Assembly: GCF_022376445.1 (NCBI RefSeq)
Contig: NW_025955056.1
Location: 1-64,000, forward strand
DNA from: Fomitopsis serialis
Lineage: Eukaryota; Basidiomycota; Agaricomycetes; Polyporales; Fomitopsidaceae
DNA: 64,000 bases
Direction: 5' to 3'
In this document: positions 44,884-56,852 of the stretch, piece by piece
Layout: each line of letters starts with the position of its first letter
Numbering within the stretch: the first letter of the stretch is position 1
Notes under the pieces: model-generated
Database searches by the model: none
Told to the model about the DNA's origin: nothing
What the model saw: only the letters and a program-made list of their open reading frames with translations
Program-made: the position numbers and the translations under genes

Positions 44884-47800
44884 CTATGTTTGTTCCCAGC
44901 CTCCACCGTCATCGTCGCCGCCGCCCCAGGCGTTCGAGTTGCCCCAACCACCGTCAGCGGCAGGAGGGGCTGGTGTCGTTTCATTATTATCATCGTCATC
45001 GTCACCGCCGGCGTTCTTGCCCTTCTTCTTGTTCTTCTTGTTCTTCGCGGCCTTCTTCGCGTTCTTGGGGTCCGGAGGCGCGGCAGCGGATGTCGTACGC
45101 GAAACGGCCTCAGGAGTGGCAGCAGCTGTCGGAGCGGCTGTGGACGCAGCAGTAGGAGGGGCCTCGTCCTCGTCCTTGGCACCTTTCTTGCCTTTCTTTT
45201 TCTTTCCCTTCTTGGCAGGGATGGCCCACTCGTCCTCATCAGCTTTCTTCTTCGCCTCTTCCTCCTCTTCCTCTTTCCTCTTTGCCTCCTCTTCCGCTTT
45301 CCTCGTAGCTTCAGCGTCATCTTCTGCTTTCTTCGTAGCCTCAGCATCCTCCTCAGCATTCTTCGAGGCCCCTGCAGTTTCCGCCGCCGCTTTCTCCTCC
45401 TCGGCCTTCCTAGCGGCCTCCTCTTCATCCGCCTTCTGTCTGGCAGCCTCCGATTCTGCCTCCTCAGCTTGCTTCCTCGCAGCCTCCTCTTCCACCGCTT
45501 TCTTCCGCGCAGCCTCTTCCTCGTCTGCTTTGGCCTTGGCTTCGTCCTCTGCCTTCCGAGCCGCTTCTTCTTCCTCTGTCTTCCGCCGAGCCTCCTCGGC
45601 CCTCTGTGCAGCTTCCTCCTCGGCCCTCTGTGCAGCTTCCTCCTCGGCCCTCTGTGCAGCTTCCTCCTCGGCCCTCCTCTGTGCAGCCTCCTCCTCGGCT
45701 TTCTGGGCGGCGGCAGCAACCTCTGCGGCTTGTTTGGCAGCCTCCTCCTGTGCCTTCCGCTCTTCCTCCTGTCTCCTCTTCTCTTCTTGCTCTTTCGCAG
45801 GATCAGCACCACTGCCCCACAAGGTACTTCCAATGCCACCGAACCCGCCAAAGCCTCCAGCGTTGCTCGACGGTTTGGCACCCCAACTACCGCCACTGAG
45901 GAAGCTAGAAAACCCGCCTGGTTTCGGATGACCAGGGGAGCCCACCAAGTCCGAGAAACCCGCCGACTCGGGCTCCTTCGTGGCGCTCGTCTCGTTCTCA
46001 GGGAACCAGCCAGTGAACGGCGTCGATGCCCCGGTCTTGGGTGCGTCCTTCTTCTCCGTGGCAGCCACAGACGGAGTGCCATCAGGCATCGTGGGCGGCA
46101 TATCCCATACTGGTGGCGGAGGGACGACCGTATCGTCGTGCGCGGGAGGCCACAGGGAGGAGACGGCGTCGACGAGTGAGCTGGCGGGCTCTGCAGGCAA
46201 CGGCTCTGGGTCAGCCCTGGGCGTCGCCACCTTCGACGTTGACTGAGGTGTCGGCGCCTTCGATGCCTTAGGGGTGGTCGCCTTGGGGGTGGGTGCCTTC
46301 GACGTCTCCTTGGGCGTAGGGGCCTTGGAAACCGCCTTCGGCGTAGGTGCCTTGGAAACTGTCTTCGGTGTGGGCGCGACAGACTGCTCCTTGGGCGTCG
46401 GAGCTTTCGACGTCTCCTTGGGTGTCGGGGCCTTCGAGACCTCCTTGGGTGTTGGAGCTTTCGAGACCTCGGGCGTCGGGGCTTTCGAGACTTCCTTCGG
46501 CGTCGGGGCTTTCGAGACTTCCCTCGGTGTTGGAAGCTTGGACTCCCTCGGCGTTGGCGCTTTGGAGGGCTCCTTAGGCGTCGACGGGGCGGTCAGCTCC
46601 TTAGGGATCGGAGGAGCCGTAGCCTCCTTGAGACTGGGGATCCGAGAGACCTCCCTGGGAGTCGGGGGCGCGGTAGCCTCCCTTGGTGTTGCCGCCTTCG
46701 ATGCCTCCTTCGGGGTCGTCGGCTTAGACACGACCTCCCATGGTGTCGCAACCTTGGAGGCTTCTCGAGGCGTGATCGGGCTGAGCTCCTCCCTTGTCAT
46801 CGTCGGTACTGTCGACCTCGACGACTCTACTCTGGAAACTGCAGGAGACTGATACTTCGACGCTGAGCCCCAAACCGAGCTGAGTGCCTCCGCCAACTGG
46901 CCACTCCTCCCTGAGTCCGCCGAACGACCAGACACGTTCACAGACCGGTCAAGGGTCGCAGGGCGCGGCGTCTCCGGTATGATTTCTCGCTGCTTGCCCT
47001 TGTCGACGGGCGTACGTGTCTCGGACCGCATTGCGCTACGCGTAGTCGAAGACCGCGAGAGCTCCGGGCGAGTTGTCTCTACGCTTGGCGAGCGCGGTGC
47101 ATAGCTGACGCGTGAACTCGGGGCAGCTTGGGAGGGCTCCCTCGAGGGTACTCGCGAGGGCTGTCGTGACCTGTCCGACTGAGTGGAGAGGATCGTAACA
47201 TTGTCTTCTGGAGACTCGTCGGGCTCGTCTTCTTCCGCACGATGACCGCTCTCGTTGTACACGATTGACGCAGGGCCGCTGAAAAGAAGACATCAATCCG
47301 TGTGTCGTTAATGCGGCTGTCTCATACGTACTATCTGGTCTTTCCCTATTATTCGCGACGGACGTGAGCGTCGATTTCAAGCGAACGAGTTGGCTCGACT
47401 TACATTGTCCAACCACTTGATGCGGGCCCTGAACTCCGTCAGCCCAAAGTGGATTTCGATATTGAACACGATGGTCCAGTAGGTCTTCCCATTCCTGCCC
47501 TGTTTCGATTGTGCGCTCCCTGCCAGAGGGGACAGGTCCGCACGTACGTAACACAGAGTCGAGAAGTTGTCTATGCATTAGATGTCAGTAACAGTCAATA
47601 AGCATGTGCTGGTCGGCACAGGTGAGGGTACTAACCGGCATTTCTGAGGATCCACTTGGGCACTGACCCTCCGCCTCTATAACACCAAATCTCGACTTCA
47701 AAGACGGACAACGTTGACAGGTTCGTGACCTCCGTGCAGTACTTTCTACTGAATACTGTCGACTCTTTCACACGCACGCCCTAGTGGACACACAACACCT

Positions 47801-49706
47801 TAGTACAATCGAAAGGCAGGGGGAGTACTTCGAGCACCCACTCTGTTCAAGATGCAGTCAAATGCGTCTGGCAACAACTTCGGGCCCGAAGGCAACTCGA
47901 ACAAGCGATGCTTCCTTGCGGCATGTTCTTCATCTTTTGGATCGAATTCTCGTAGGTACTCAACACCGTACATGAACTTGGACATGCGCGCTGAGACGTG
48001 ATGGTCGCAGTAGAAACCAATGGCACCATCTGCGACCGCCTTCGACCTGAATCAAGGATTAGCACTTCACGATGCCCACACAGACGTGATCTCTTCTTAC
48101 GTTTGGCTGTCTGGTCGACTGACGGTGACATGGTAGGGAGCAAGACGCTCCTGTAGCTGACTGAAAAGCCAAGGACTTGCTGCGAAACCTCCAACGAGCC
48201 ATACCGACTACAAGAGCATTCTTGTATTAGTCAATCGATCACCGCAGGGAGCTACTTACACCTTACCTTGACAGCTCCGCCTGACGCGTCAATCTGCGCC
48301 TTGATTGATTGTACTGCGGCCTCGACTGACGGCTCGAACAGTGCGGCTACCTCAGCGCTAGTGGAGAGAACTACATGAGCAAGTTGTGTCCTCGACGCCC
48401 TTCAAGCACACTCACCCAGTAAGCTTCAGTTGCCCACCTCGGATACCAACGGTCGGATCCTTGTCAAGTGGTGAGCCAAATGGGACAAACTGCAGCTCCT
48501 TGCGATCACGGAACAGCCGTTTAGTGGTCTCGTCGAAGCGTTTGGTGATGTGATCGAGTGAGTCGGGAGTGCCGTACTTCGAACTTTTCAGTTTCTCTGG
48601 GAGATGGATACATTAGTCTTCGCCGATGTGCAAAGAGCATTCACATACCCTCAAAGAAAGCTCGTGCTCGTCTGCTGACGAAGACAGAGCCAGCAAAGAC
48701 GCCTGTGTGAAGGACAGCAATCAATGCCAGCACACACGGGAGCAAATGACGCGCATACAGTCCGGCGGAGCAATCTCTTCGATGACGAGAGGTGACGTTC
48801 CCCTGATGGCGTACGAGCTGATATCCAGTGTACCACCACCAGCATCTGCAACGATGAACCCGTGCCCTGATGGGTTCTATAGTAACGTAAGTCAGGTTGA
48901 AGCCTGGCGCAGAAGGCAGCTGTCTTACCTGCAGGACATCCGCAGCAAGACCATTCAGTACACATGCGTGCAGACTTGCCTCGCCTTCCGTCACAAAGCG
49001 TATTCGTGCCTTTCCCTCATCTGTGTCGGGTATCAAACCTCCATACACAGCAGCACGGCGCATCTTCGTCTGCTGCGCGCCTTCCCAGCCGTTCGGGTGA
49101 CTGAGGACAAACTCGATGTTCTGCTCGACTGCATGCCAGAGCGCAGGGCCGTTCGCATGCGTGTCAACGATGAATGACCGCGTGCAGTTGAATAGATAGG
49201 CCAGGAAATCAGCAAAGACGTCGACGGCCGTCTTCCCCGAGGGAAGCGGCGCGAAGCGCATGCCGTTCATTTTGAGTTTCATGTTCTTGGGGCGGAGACG
49301 TAGTTTGAAGCTTGCACAAGGTTCAGTGACGTGCGATAGTAGCCACGGTAGAGAACTCACAGCTCGGCCTTCACCCAGCCCTCGTCTTCCGCTTGCGCGA
49401 CCGTCGACGCGCTCTCTGCTTCTGCGCCTGCCGCCATCATCCGCCCATGACTGTCATAATACATGATTGTGGGGACTTTCGAGTTTCCTGCAACATGTTC
49501 TTGCCCCGGAAATCTGCAAGGGCTTAAGTATCTCTTTATCAGGCCCTGCGATGCACGAACCGTGTAACTCCATGGATCTTGGGCACCTCGCCCGGCTCGA
49601 GAATGGCGTAAGACACGCCGCTGAATGTTGTCCCAATGTCCACTGCAAGGACGAGACTCCGCGACTGCCCGGTGTAGGGCTTGCGGGTGCCCGAGGTGGG
49701 CTTCAT
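44884..49706 (-). CDS. HSPA12-like Hsp70 ATPase fused to a ~790-residue repeat and coiled-coil tail
   Basis: The N-terminal half is an actin-fold Hsp70-type ATPase of the HSPA12 group that is common in fungi: LVLAVDIGTTFSGVSYAI (phosphate 1), IVADAGGGTLDISSYAI (phosphate 2) and VWLVGGFAASPWLFSQL (adenosine). It is spread over about a dozen small exons between 49706 and 47390. The ATPase part ends ..FRARIKWLDN; a 14-nt microexon (GKTRY) leads to GPASIVYNESGHRAEE at about 47280, from where a 2.4-kb exon runs to the stop at 44884. The tail has a Ser/Arg-rich part, an array of (S)KAPTPKE octapeptides, a Gly/Phe/Ser patch, a long Ala/Glu/Lys coiled coil and a Lys-rich end. No SBD or J-binding EEVD end is seen, as expected for HSPA12 types. 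Confidence 0.75.
46250..46720 (-). repeat. Coding minisatellite, ~24-bp unit encoding KAPTPKE-like octapeptides
   Basis: About 15 imperfect copies of a 24-bp unit inside the Hsp70-fusion gene encode (S/A)KAPTPKE(V/T)-type octads, with a seven-residue unit (missing one codon) and divergent edge units (PPTPREVS, PSTPKEPS). All variation keeps the frame. Copy number is likely variable between strains. Confidence 0.8.
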
Positions 49707-50960
49707 TGCTGGTTATCGTTAGTAGGTAGTGCGCACACAGTCGGTACTTTCACGGTGAAGAGTAGATTGGAGATAATGGTGGGTAGGACGCGCAAGGTTC
49801 GCGCCGTCCGAGATATAAGAAGAGCTCGGAGCTCGGGGCTTGAGGAAAGAAAAGATGGTGAGGTCGACCACGAGGCATAGTTATGAGCTCTGGCTTCTGA
49901 GCGAATGCGGCGATCGCGGGTGTTACAGCAGCTTACGTAAGCTACATGCGTCCGCAACGCGGTTGTGGCGAGGCACGCGAGGCGCGTCCACGGTCCACCA
50001 TGTCATCCCGAAGACACCGTCTCGATGAGGAAGATCCGTCTTTCGACCCATCTGGCATCATGGCGCAGCAAAATACGATATTTCCTGTAGTGGTCCAGAC
50101 CCGCGTGGTTACGGTTGGGAGTCTTGTTTGCCAATTATTAGACTCGAGTCCGCAGGTGCGTGAGTCCTGCCCCAGCTACTGAACATCTCACACAAGCTGG
50201 GTCTGGACATACCGACACTGAAACCGGATCTCTAATACCAACCGCCCACACCTGTACCCAGAACCCTGTTAGACGCAGCCCTGATATCCTGGTTCTCCGA
50301 CTCGCTGTCCGTCCCCATCGCGGTGCAGCATCCGGTCATTACTGGGCCATGCTTCGGTGGCTGTGGTCGACGTCTCAGGTCAACACGACTTCGAGGACGC
50401 CCACGTATCTCCCACAATAACGTACAACCTACACGTTCCCGCTGTCAGCGGATTGCACACCCTGTTGCACAGCCGGAGTCGTTCGGTGCCACAGATGACG
50501 CAGGACAGTGTCCTCACGCATCCTCGTGCATCTTGTTGTATAAGAGAGGTCTTCATTTCCGGCCACATCGCAGATACGCGATGGAACGATGCGTCGGCTA
50601 TCGTGCGGTGCTGGAGACTTGTCCACTGAGGCAGCGTAAGGCCGCGCGGTAAGACGGTCTGGTTCCGGATGGAGACCCTTCGGTCACTGAGTGCTAAGTG
50701 AACGCACAGGCTCCGATTGGAGAGGCCAATTTCCCTGAATAAGTCCAGGTCAGTCCTACCACTGCACATGATCAAGCAGCCGGAGCTCTTCACGGTGCTG
50801 CGAGACTCGAAGCACGTTGGGATGCCCGACAATCGTACGTGCTTGCGCCGTTGAGACGTACATTCGACTGTATCACTTATCAATGAGAATGTCCGCAAAG
50901 GCGCAGCTGTGAAGCGCATCTACGCCTCCTACTTTCTTCCTTCCTGCCTAATGCGGCGGC
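49707..50960. other. Intergenic region with a possible decayed gene
   Basis: Upstream of the Hsp70 gene. A plus-strand frame from 49999 (MSSRRHRLDEEDPSFDPSG..VVQTRVVTVGSLVCQLLDSSPQ) ends at a plausible donor near 50157, and further frames with moderate protein character follow to 50629, but stops intervene and I recognise nothing. It may be a decayed gene or chance. Confidence 0.25.
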
Positions 50961-51225
50961 TACCGTTACCCGCTAGTCCGTGCGGGTGTTCGCCGACTCG
51001 TCCAGACTCTTGTGGGGTCTTGCGCGCAGCTGCCTCTCGATTTGGCCTTTCTGACAACATGCCTGAGTAGTGTTTGACGCGTAGATTCCGAAAATGAGGT
51101 CGCCGAGGCCATACGATGAGTTTCGAGCGAGGTATTGGGCATTGCATGAAGGCGACGGCCGCGAGACGCGAGGTGGCTGAGGCGTGTGGCGCGGGACCTT
51201 CATCCACGGACTAGCGGGTAACGGT
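50961..51225. mobile_element. MITE, 265 bp, with perfect 22-bp terminal inverted repeats
   Basis: Left end 50961-50982 starts taccgttacccgctagtccg; right end 51204-51225 is its exact reverse complement (22 of 22). No transposase. The ends begin TA..TA, which would allow a TA target (Tc1/mariner-like), but no longer duplication is clear; ggcggc occurs 1 bp outside the left end and 5 bp outside the right. Superfamily not assigned. Confidence 0.7.
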
Positions 51226-51653
51226 AAGTAGGCGGCTTGTGATCGCGAAGACGCACGAGCGCTAATACAATGACCACTTCTCAGAGTCGTCTACTACATC
51301 TCAATCGTAGCTCTGTGAGGGCGGAAAGTCACTATCGCGGCTGATCTGCGCAACATTTCGTCGCTGTGCCTGCTCGACCCCGCGATGCGATGGCTGGAGA
51401 ACTCGAGGAGAACTCGATAGTTACGTCTTGAGCGCCCCATCAACACGCGTTTGCGATCTCCGATGCGCATGGCGGCACGCTCCTAACGCACTCACGCCGC
51501 AGCGACTCAAGATTCTCCTGCACACCACCAGTCGACAGCGCTGCTCTCAAGTCACAGGTGGGCAGATCCCTCTCTAGGCCTTTCATATAGCACGGAAGGT
51601 GAGCTTCCCGCTCCTGTATCTTCCCCTGCCCCATCATCCCGCAAACTCACTGC
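51226..51653. other. Intergenic region
   Basis: Promoter side of the coiled-coil gene at 51654. No frame or motif supported. Confidence 0.4.
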
Positions 51654-53382
51654 ATGATGCACGTTAGGCATAACAGCGATCCCTCTCTCGAAATTTACAC
51701 CGCCCGCGGGTGTGCGGCGGTCTATCCTACCAGGCCCCGATTTGACTCCGGCGAGGTTGCGCCCCTCCCAAATTCCGTTGCACGGCTCACGCGCGAGTGC
51801 AGCGCGCTGCGGTTGCGACTAGCCACCGCGGAGCGACGCGAGCGATCAGGTCCGTTCGGCCCATCGACAGCACCCGTCGAAGCACGCACGCCGCCATCAG
51901 CGCGATTCGAGCTCTCATTAGAGACGGCCTACGCGCACCGCGACGCCGCACGCTCACACATACAGATCGAAATCATGAAGCTCGCCGAACGGTACAAGGC
52001 GTTGCAGGAGACCCTGCGGGAGATGCAGGAGTCGTTGCGGACGAAGGATAGGGAGATCGACACGTTGAGGCAGGAGAGAGACAGGTTGGTCGCTGAGCGC
52101 GACCAGGCGAGGGTGGAGAGAGACCAGGCGAGGACGGAGCGCGACCAGGAGCGAATGAAGAGCCAGAGGGCGCCTTTGGAGAGTGGGGCGGCCGAGAACA
52201 GAGAGCAGAACGGGGTGCAGCACAACACTTGTCGCCGGAGTCGGACCCCGAGCCGGAGTAGAGCACCGCGCAGGATCGAGAACGTACCCCCGTCCCCAGA
52301 AGCCGCAGGCGGTCATGGATGCCGAGCAGATAGCCCGGACACGGAGCATGGATATCTTCATGACGAAGACGGACAATTGGTCGGGCGCACAGGTCATTCA
52401 GGCCGTAGAGGATCTGAACGCCGAGATAAATCAGTTTGCTGCGAGCGCGACGGAGACGTGTGCGTTCGCGAAGAGGCTGAAGGCGAGGTCGCCGCCCCCG
52501 ACGTCGGACACGGGTCCCCTGCAGGACGAGGAGAGCGCACCTTGGCTAGGCGCGGCATTCGCGCATGCATTGTCGTCCCGCGACCACACGCAGGATCCGA
52601 TCCTCGTCCAGCTCGCGCTGCAGGCCAGCATCGCGACCTGCTGTGCACGCTCGCTGTCGCTGTTCTGCGTGGGCTTCCCGTCCAAGCTCGACGCGCTTCT
52701 CTCGCGCGTGCTCACGCACATGCAGTCATCCGGTACGTGCGGTCCCTTCGTGTTTGATCCATGACCTCAACGAGCGGTGTGGGTTACTCTAGAACCGCAG
52801 GCGACGTCTGCGCGATGGCGCGCGTTGACGCATCGATCAATCCGGATGCTGTACCCTGGGCTGGAGGAGTACGCTATCACGGAGCTTGTGGCGACCATGC
52901 TCAAGTGGTCGTCGACTGTTTTCGCATTAGCCGGCTCGTCGCCGACGACAGAGCCGTCGCCTGCTCTCGTACCCAGCACCCAGCTACGGCGTATCGCAGA
53001 AGCCGTGTACAGACTGGCACGAGTGACGCGTGAAGAGATCCTCTCCACCAGCTTCGAAGTCGTCCTCGTAGAGAGCGGAGAAACCTTTGACGAGGGCAGC
53101 ATGTCGAACAAGATGAGGGACTATGAGGAGTTTATCGCAGACGACGCAGCGAGCGTGCACAGCTACTCGAGCGGCAAGTCAGGCGGGGCGCGAGCGGGCG
53201 GGGCGAACACTGGGAAGGTGCTCTGCACGACAGAGCTGGGGCTGCGTTGTATGACGCGTAAGTCGAAGAGGGCATCGACGGCCTCGGACGATAACGCAGA
53301 GGAGCCCTTCGATAACCGTATACTATTGCTTCCCAAGGTCGTGCTCAACTCGGCCCTGGAAGCAATAGACCGGGGTCAGTGA
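51654..53382 (+). CDS. Coiled-coil protein with a conserved-looking C-terminal domain, function unknown
   Basis: Three exons. Exon 1 codes MMHVRHNSDPSLEIYTARG.. and a coiled coil with a near-perfect repeat (RDQARVERDQARTERDQERM). The intron from about 52213 to about 52298 joins to KPQAVMDAEQIARTRSMDIF. Exon 2 (..DNWSGAQVIQAVEDLNAEINQFAASATETCAF..) is a helical domain that also occurs, from memory, in many agaricomycete proteins of unknown role. The intron from 52733 (ccg|gtacgt) to about 52792 leads to exon 3 (EPQATSARWRALTHRSIRMLYPG..), ending with ..VVLNSALEAIDRGQ. No signal peptide or membrane segment. Likely a cytosolic or nuclear scaffold-like protein. Confidence 0.65.
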
Positions 53383-54282
53383 TATGTAAAATGCTCGACG
53401 CCCTTCTTTTGTATCTTCGGTATGTATGCGGATCTGATCTGTAGCACACTCATTCTGTATCAGTACAACACTTCCTAACTTATGTCATATGGCATGAACT
53501 TGGAGACTGACAGGACCGTCGACAAATGAAGAAGCATAGGTGCATTACAATTCGTCACTGGTAGGTAGTACCGTGTTGCGCTTCGCTTGTTGCCAGAGAG
53601 TCGACGGGCCCCGCGCTATTGTCGCCGGGTACTCGCTCTTCACATATCGTTGTATTAATGACCCGCGATGTAAGTTACGATGGTACGGTACCCACACGGC
53701 AAATCGGAGACGTAATGGCCTAATCGTGTAACATCGTGCTCTTTCGATTTAGTCTCCCATAGGCGGACCCTGAAGATCTCTTTGACGGAGGGGAGGGCGG
53801 TCTGCAAGCTTGAAGCATTTTCGAATCAATTCACAATATATTTCGAGGCTGGTTTGACCATGTGCGCCGCTCGGTCACAGTTGTATACTCGGTCCACCCT
53901 CAGGGGCGCGCGAGGATCATCGATCAGTACGTTGTAGTAACTGTGTAGTGACCTGGGGCCCGGATGGATCCGGAGCCATAACACGGAAACTCAGCTTTCA
54001 CAGTATTCAGCGTATGAGTGGCTCTCGGCACCTAAGTCCAACGGTGTCTGTTCACAGGCAACGTAAGGGCTAAACGTCCTTGTGCAATCGAGACCAGGCG
54101 TTTGTGGTAAGACGCGTAAGTGCATAACACAGATCGGGCATACATGTACGAATGGAACAACAAAGATTGTGGATGGACAGGATAGTTTGAGTCGTTGAAG
54201 CTTCGGGCGGAAGGAACGATGCTGGCAGGTGATCCTCGTGGAGGCTGTTTATGATGAACGAGACAACCAGGTGTATCAGTGA
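53383..54282. other. Intergenic region
   Basis: About 0.9 kb without a supported gene, between the coiled-coil gene (plus) and a decayed membrane gene (minus). Confidence 0.45.
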
Positions 54283-55259
54283 TCAGTCAAGCCATGTGCG
54301 CGGATCACGGGGACGTACATCACAACGTAGTCTTGTCTTTTTGGTTTCGAAGATGGGCCTCCTGGGTCGTGTTACCGTGACTCGAGGCACGGAGCTCTTT
54401 TCCCTCGGCACTCTATGTCGAAGCCACAGAGTCAGTTGATATAGATTGACAGATTTGCAGACAATACCATGTACCTGGTTTCCAGCCTCGAACATCATGA
54501 TGTCGCCACCCGGGACAGCAACGCAGGATTTCACAAAGTCTTCCCATGACGCAAAGGAAGCCACTTGCGAGACAAGCATGAAGTTGCCCAGAGTGAACAG
54601 AGTGAGAGGACTGGCTTCTTGTACGAAGCGCAGCGAAGCGGGGTCGCCGGCCATGAGGACGATCGCGTAGTGGACGCGAGGGTGATCAACGCGCCAGACG
54701 CTGTAGCGGAAATGTAGAGTAGTGCCCGTGTCGCGAGACCGATTCCTCGACCCGAGAAGCGATCCCGACCGCAGACAAACGGAGCCCAAGTGCAGAACAG
54801 AATGGCCAAGACGATCCACACCAAGGTCGGGAGTTCGACGATGGCCACCGCATACTTGTACTGATCGGGCAACGTTGGTATGACCAGACTGCGTATCAAG
54901 TAAAATAGGGTACGCCTGGGCGATAGGCAGAAAATCATGAGAGTGCAGACGGAAGCTAGTAGCATGCCCACGATGGCGGTGCCAACTTGGTCGATTGTGC
55001 TCCGCGCAAGACGCGCTACGGAGGACGTGACTGTCTGCGAACTGCTAGGCATAGGGACGGCGGTGAGTTGAGGGAGGTGAATTCGATGGGATGTCGCTGC
55101 GAGTCGGTTGGGAAGCGTTGCACCGAGCCACTGGCCTGTTACAACAATTGCATGAGATAGTCGATGCATCGCGATGAACCCCGGCATTACCTTGAGTCCC
55201 AAAGCTACTGTGGGTGATGATGGATAGGCTTTTCGATGGGCAGCAGCTCTGTCTTCCAC
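54283..55259 (-). pseudogene. Multi-pass membrane protein gene, probably decayed (copy 1 of 2)
   Basis: Minus-strand frame with strong membrane segments: QVGTAIVGMLLASVCTLMIFCL, YAVAIVELPTLVWIVLAILFCTWAPFV and ALLYISATASGALITL. The similarity to 55716-56123 then continues in another frame (HYAIVLMAGDPASLRFVQEAS..FTLGNFMLVSQVASFASWEDFV), which implies either an unrecognised intron or a frameshift near 54680. No family recognised. Confidence 0.35.
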
Positions 55260-55715
55260 GGACGAAAGAGGGCTGGTTCAGCGACAGCGACAGTACGGGC
55301 TGAGATGCAGCAACTGGTTGGAGACGCGACTCAAGAAAGCAGCGCGAGAGGAGCCCCAAATGTGCAGCTGTGAAGAATGGGATGCACGCACCGATCGGTT
55401 CGAAGCTTCCCCGCATGACAGCTGTGGCACTCACGAGAGTTTGCAAGATGCCATTGGCGTCGGGCCACTGCACTGGCTTTTTCCAGCTCGCGGTCCCGGC
55501 GACGTGACCGTACTATCGAAGCTGCGAGGCTTGGACCTTAGGCGACCGGGGGGGCACAGGCCAGCGCAACGATGCGAGGATGGCCTGGACATCCTCATAA
55601 GCCAACGGTATCGACAGTAACGCCGCACCCAGGTCGAACCACTTACATTCTCGATGCTGGCGACGTGAAGCGTGCTTGCGCCGTGTTCGTGACGCGTGAT
55701 TCACACATGTGAAGG

Positions 55716-56123
55716 TCAGATCTCACTGGCGAGGAGAGCGATCGCCGAATGAAAATACGGAAGGTTAATAGTAGCCGTACTAAGAATCACAGTGCGGGAC
55801 GCGTCGAACAGCAAGCGCGATGCGAAGGAGGCGCCGCCAGAACCTGAGGTATGACACCAACTGTGCGCGAGGACGATCCAGGACTGACACAACGTGTCAA
55901 GAAATGCCGAGACGTACGAAAAGCCTCCAGCGAGAGTCAGCCTGTGGGCCCGGGAGCCAGTAGTTCTGGTATCTTGAATGGAGAGCCCGATCCAAGGGCG
56001 TGGCAGGAAGAACAAGACAAGAGTACTGGTGGCAGACAGAAGAGCAGCCGAGGCAGACTCTTGGAGAAATATTATGCTTGCTTGTGTGTCCGAAGGGGGC
56101 GGTCGAACGACTGAATGAACCAT
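55716..56123 (-). pseudogene. Multi-pass membrane protein gene fragment (copy 2 of 2)
   Basis: A frame with STLVLFFL, FSYVSAFLDTLCQSWIVLAHSW, RTVILSTATIN and HSAIALLASEI, similar in order to copy 1 (CTLMIFCL..WIVLAILFCTW..LLYISATAS..HYAIVLMAGDP). It stops at ..SEI, much earlier than copy 1. Tandem arrangement suggests local duplication and decay. Confidence 0.35.
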
Positions 56124-56852
56124 CGGTTGCCTAATTCAGACATGGACGCCTGCTGTGTGGCCGGGGCCGGCGTAGTCTCCGTAGCTGACCAAAAAGAGAT
56201 AGGGCCGGCGCCAGAGCATGTGGCCGCCAACAGTGACACAAGACAGTATTCGGACCGTAAGCTTAAGCTTGACCGTCTCATAAAGCACACTGTAGGTTTG
56301 CATGCAAGTGGCTGAGTCTGTCACGACGACGCTCCGTGCGTACGAAGATGACCCCCTACGCCGCTAGCTGTACTGTAGGCTGTGTGCTCACAGTGCCCGG
56401 CCACGTTTCGTGTCGAGGCACCAGGAGGTCATTTCACGACAGTCTCGCAGGAGCAGGCGCAGGCTGGGCATGCCCTTAGCAGCGAATTGCCACATAGCAT
56501 TTCGACCCGGTTCAGCAGCGCAGCGAAGATGGTTGCATGACCCCGGCGCCAGCCTTGCAACTGACTCGCTTCCCGGTTAATACGCTGACTTTGAACGACA
56601 ACAAGTCGTATGGCTTTTTCGATCTCAGTCTCCTCCTCCTGAACGTCTGATCGAGACTAGTCCTGACGACGGGCTGGGGAGGGTCTTTTTATTATTTTAT
56701 TTTTTATTCTCCATGTTTACCCTCCGTACGCTACGTACATGTGGAGCCATATATAGTTTGAGCTGTACTTATTCACCCGCCATGTGGCGACGGAGTGAGG
56801 TACAGCGCATCACGTCGGGCATCGGGTCGGGCGCCAACCGCAGTCTCGCGGT
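56124..56852. other. Intergenic region
   Basis: No supported gene. An A/T homopolymer-rich stretch (ttttattattttattttttatt) is at 56684-56708. Confidence 0.4.

Noticed and set aside
44799..46179. Long overlapping frames on both strands across the Hsp70-fusion tail (for example a 435-codon plus-strand frame)
   Set aside because: They are shadows of the low-complexity Ala/Glu/Lys and KAPTPKE coding exon; compositions are Arg-, Leu- or Ser-only runs with no domain, and the exon frame is supported by the upstream ATPase.
49997..50650. A small plus-strand gene upstream of the MITE
   Set aside because: Frames of moderate quality exist but stops intervene, splice sites are ambiguous and no family is recognisable; left as a possible decayed gene.
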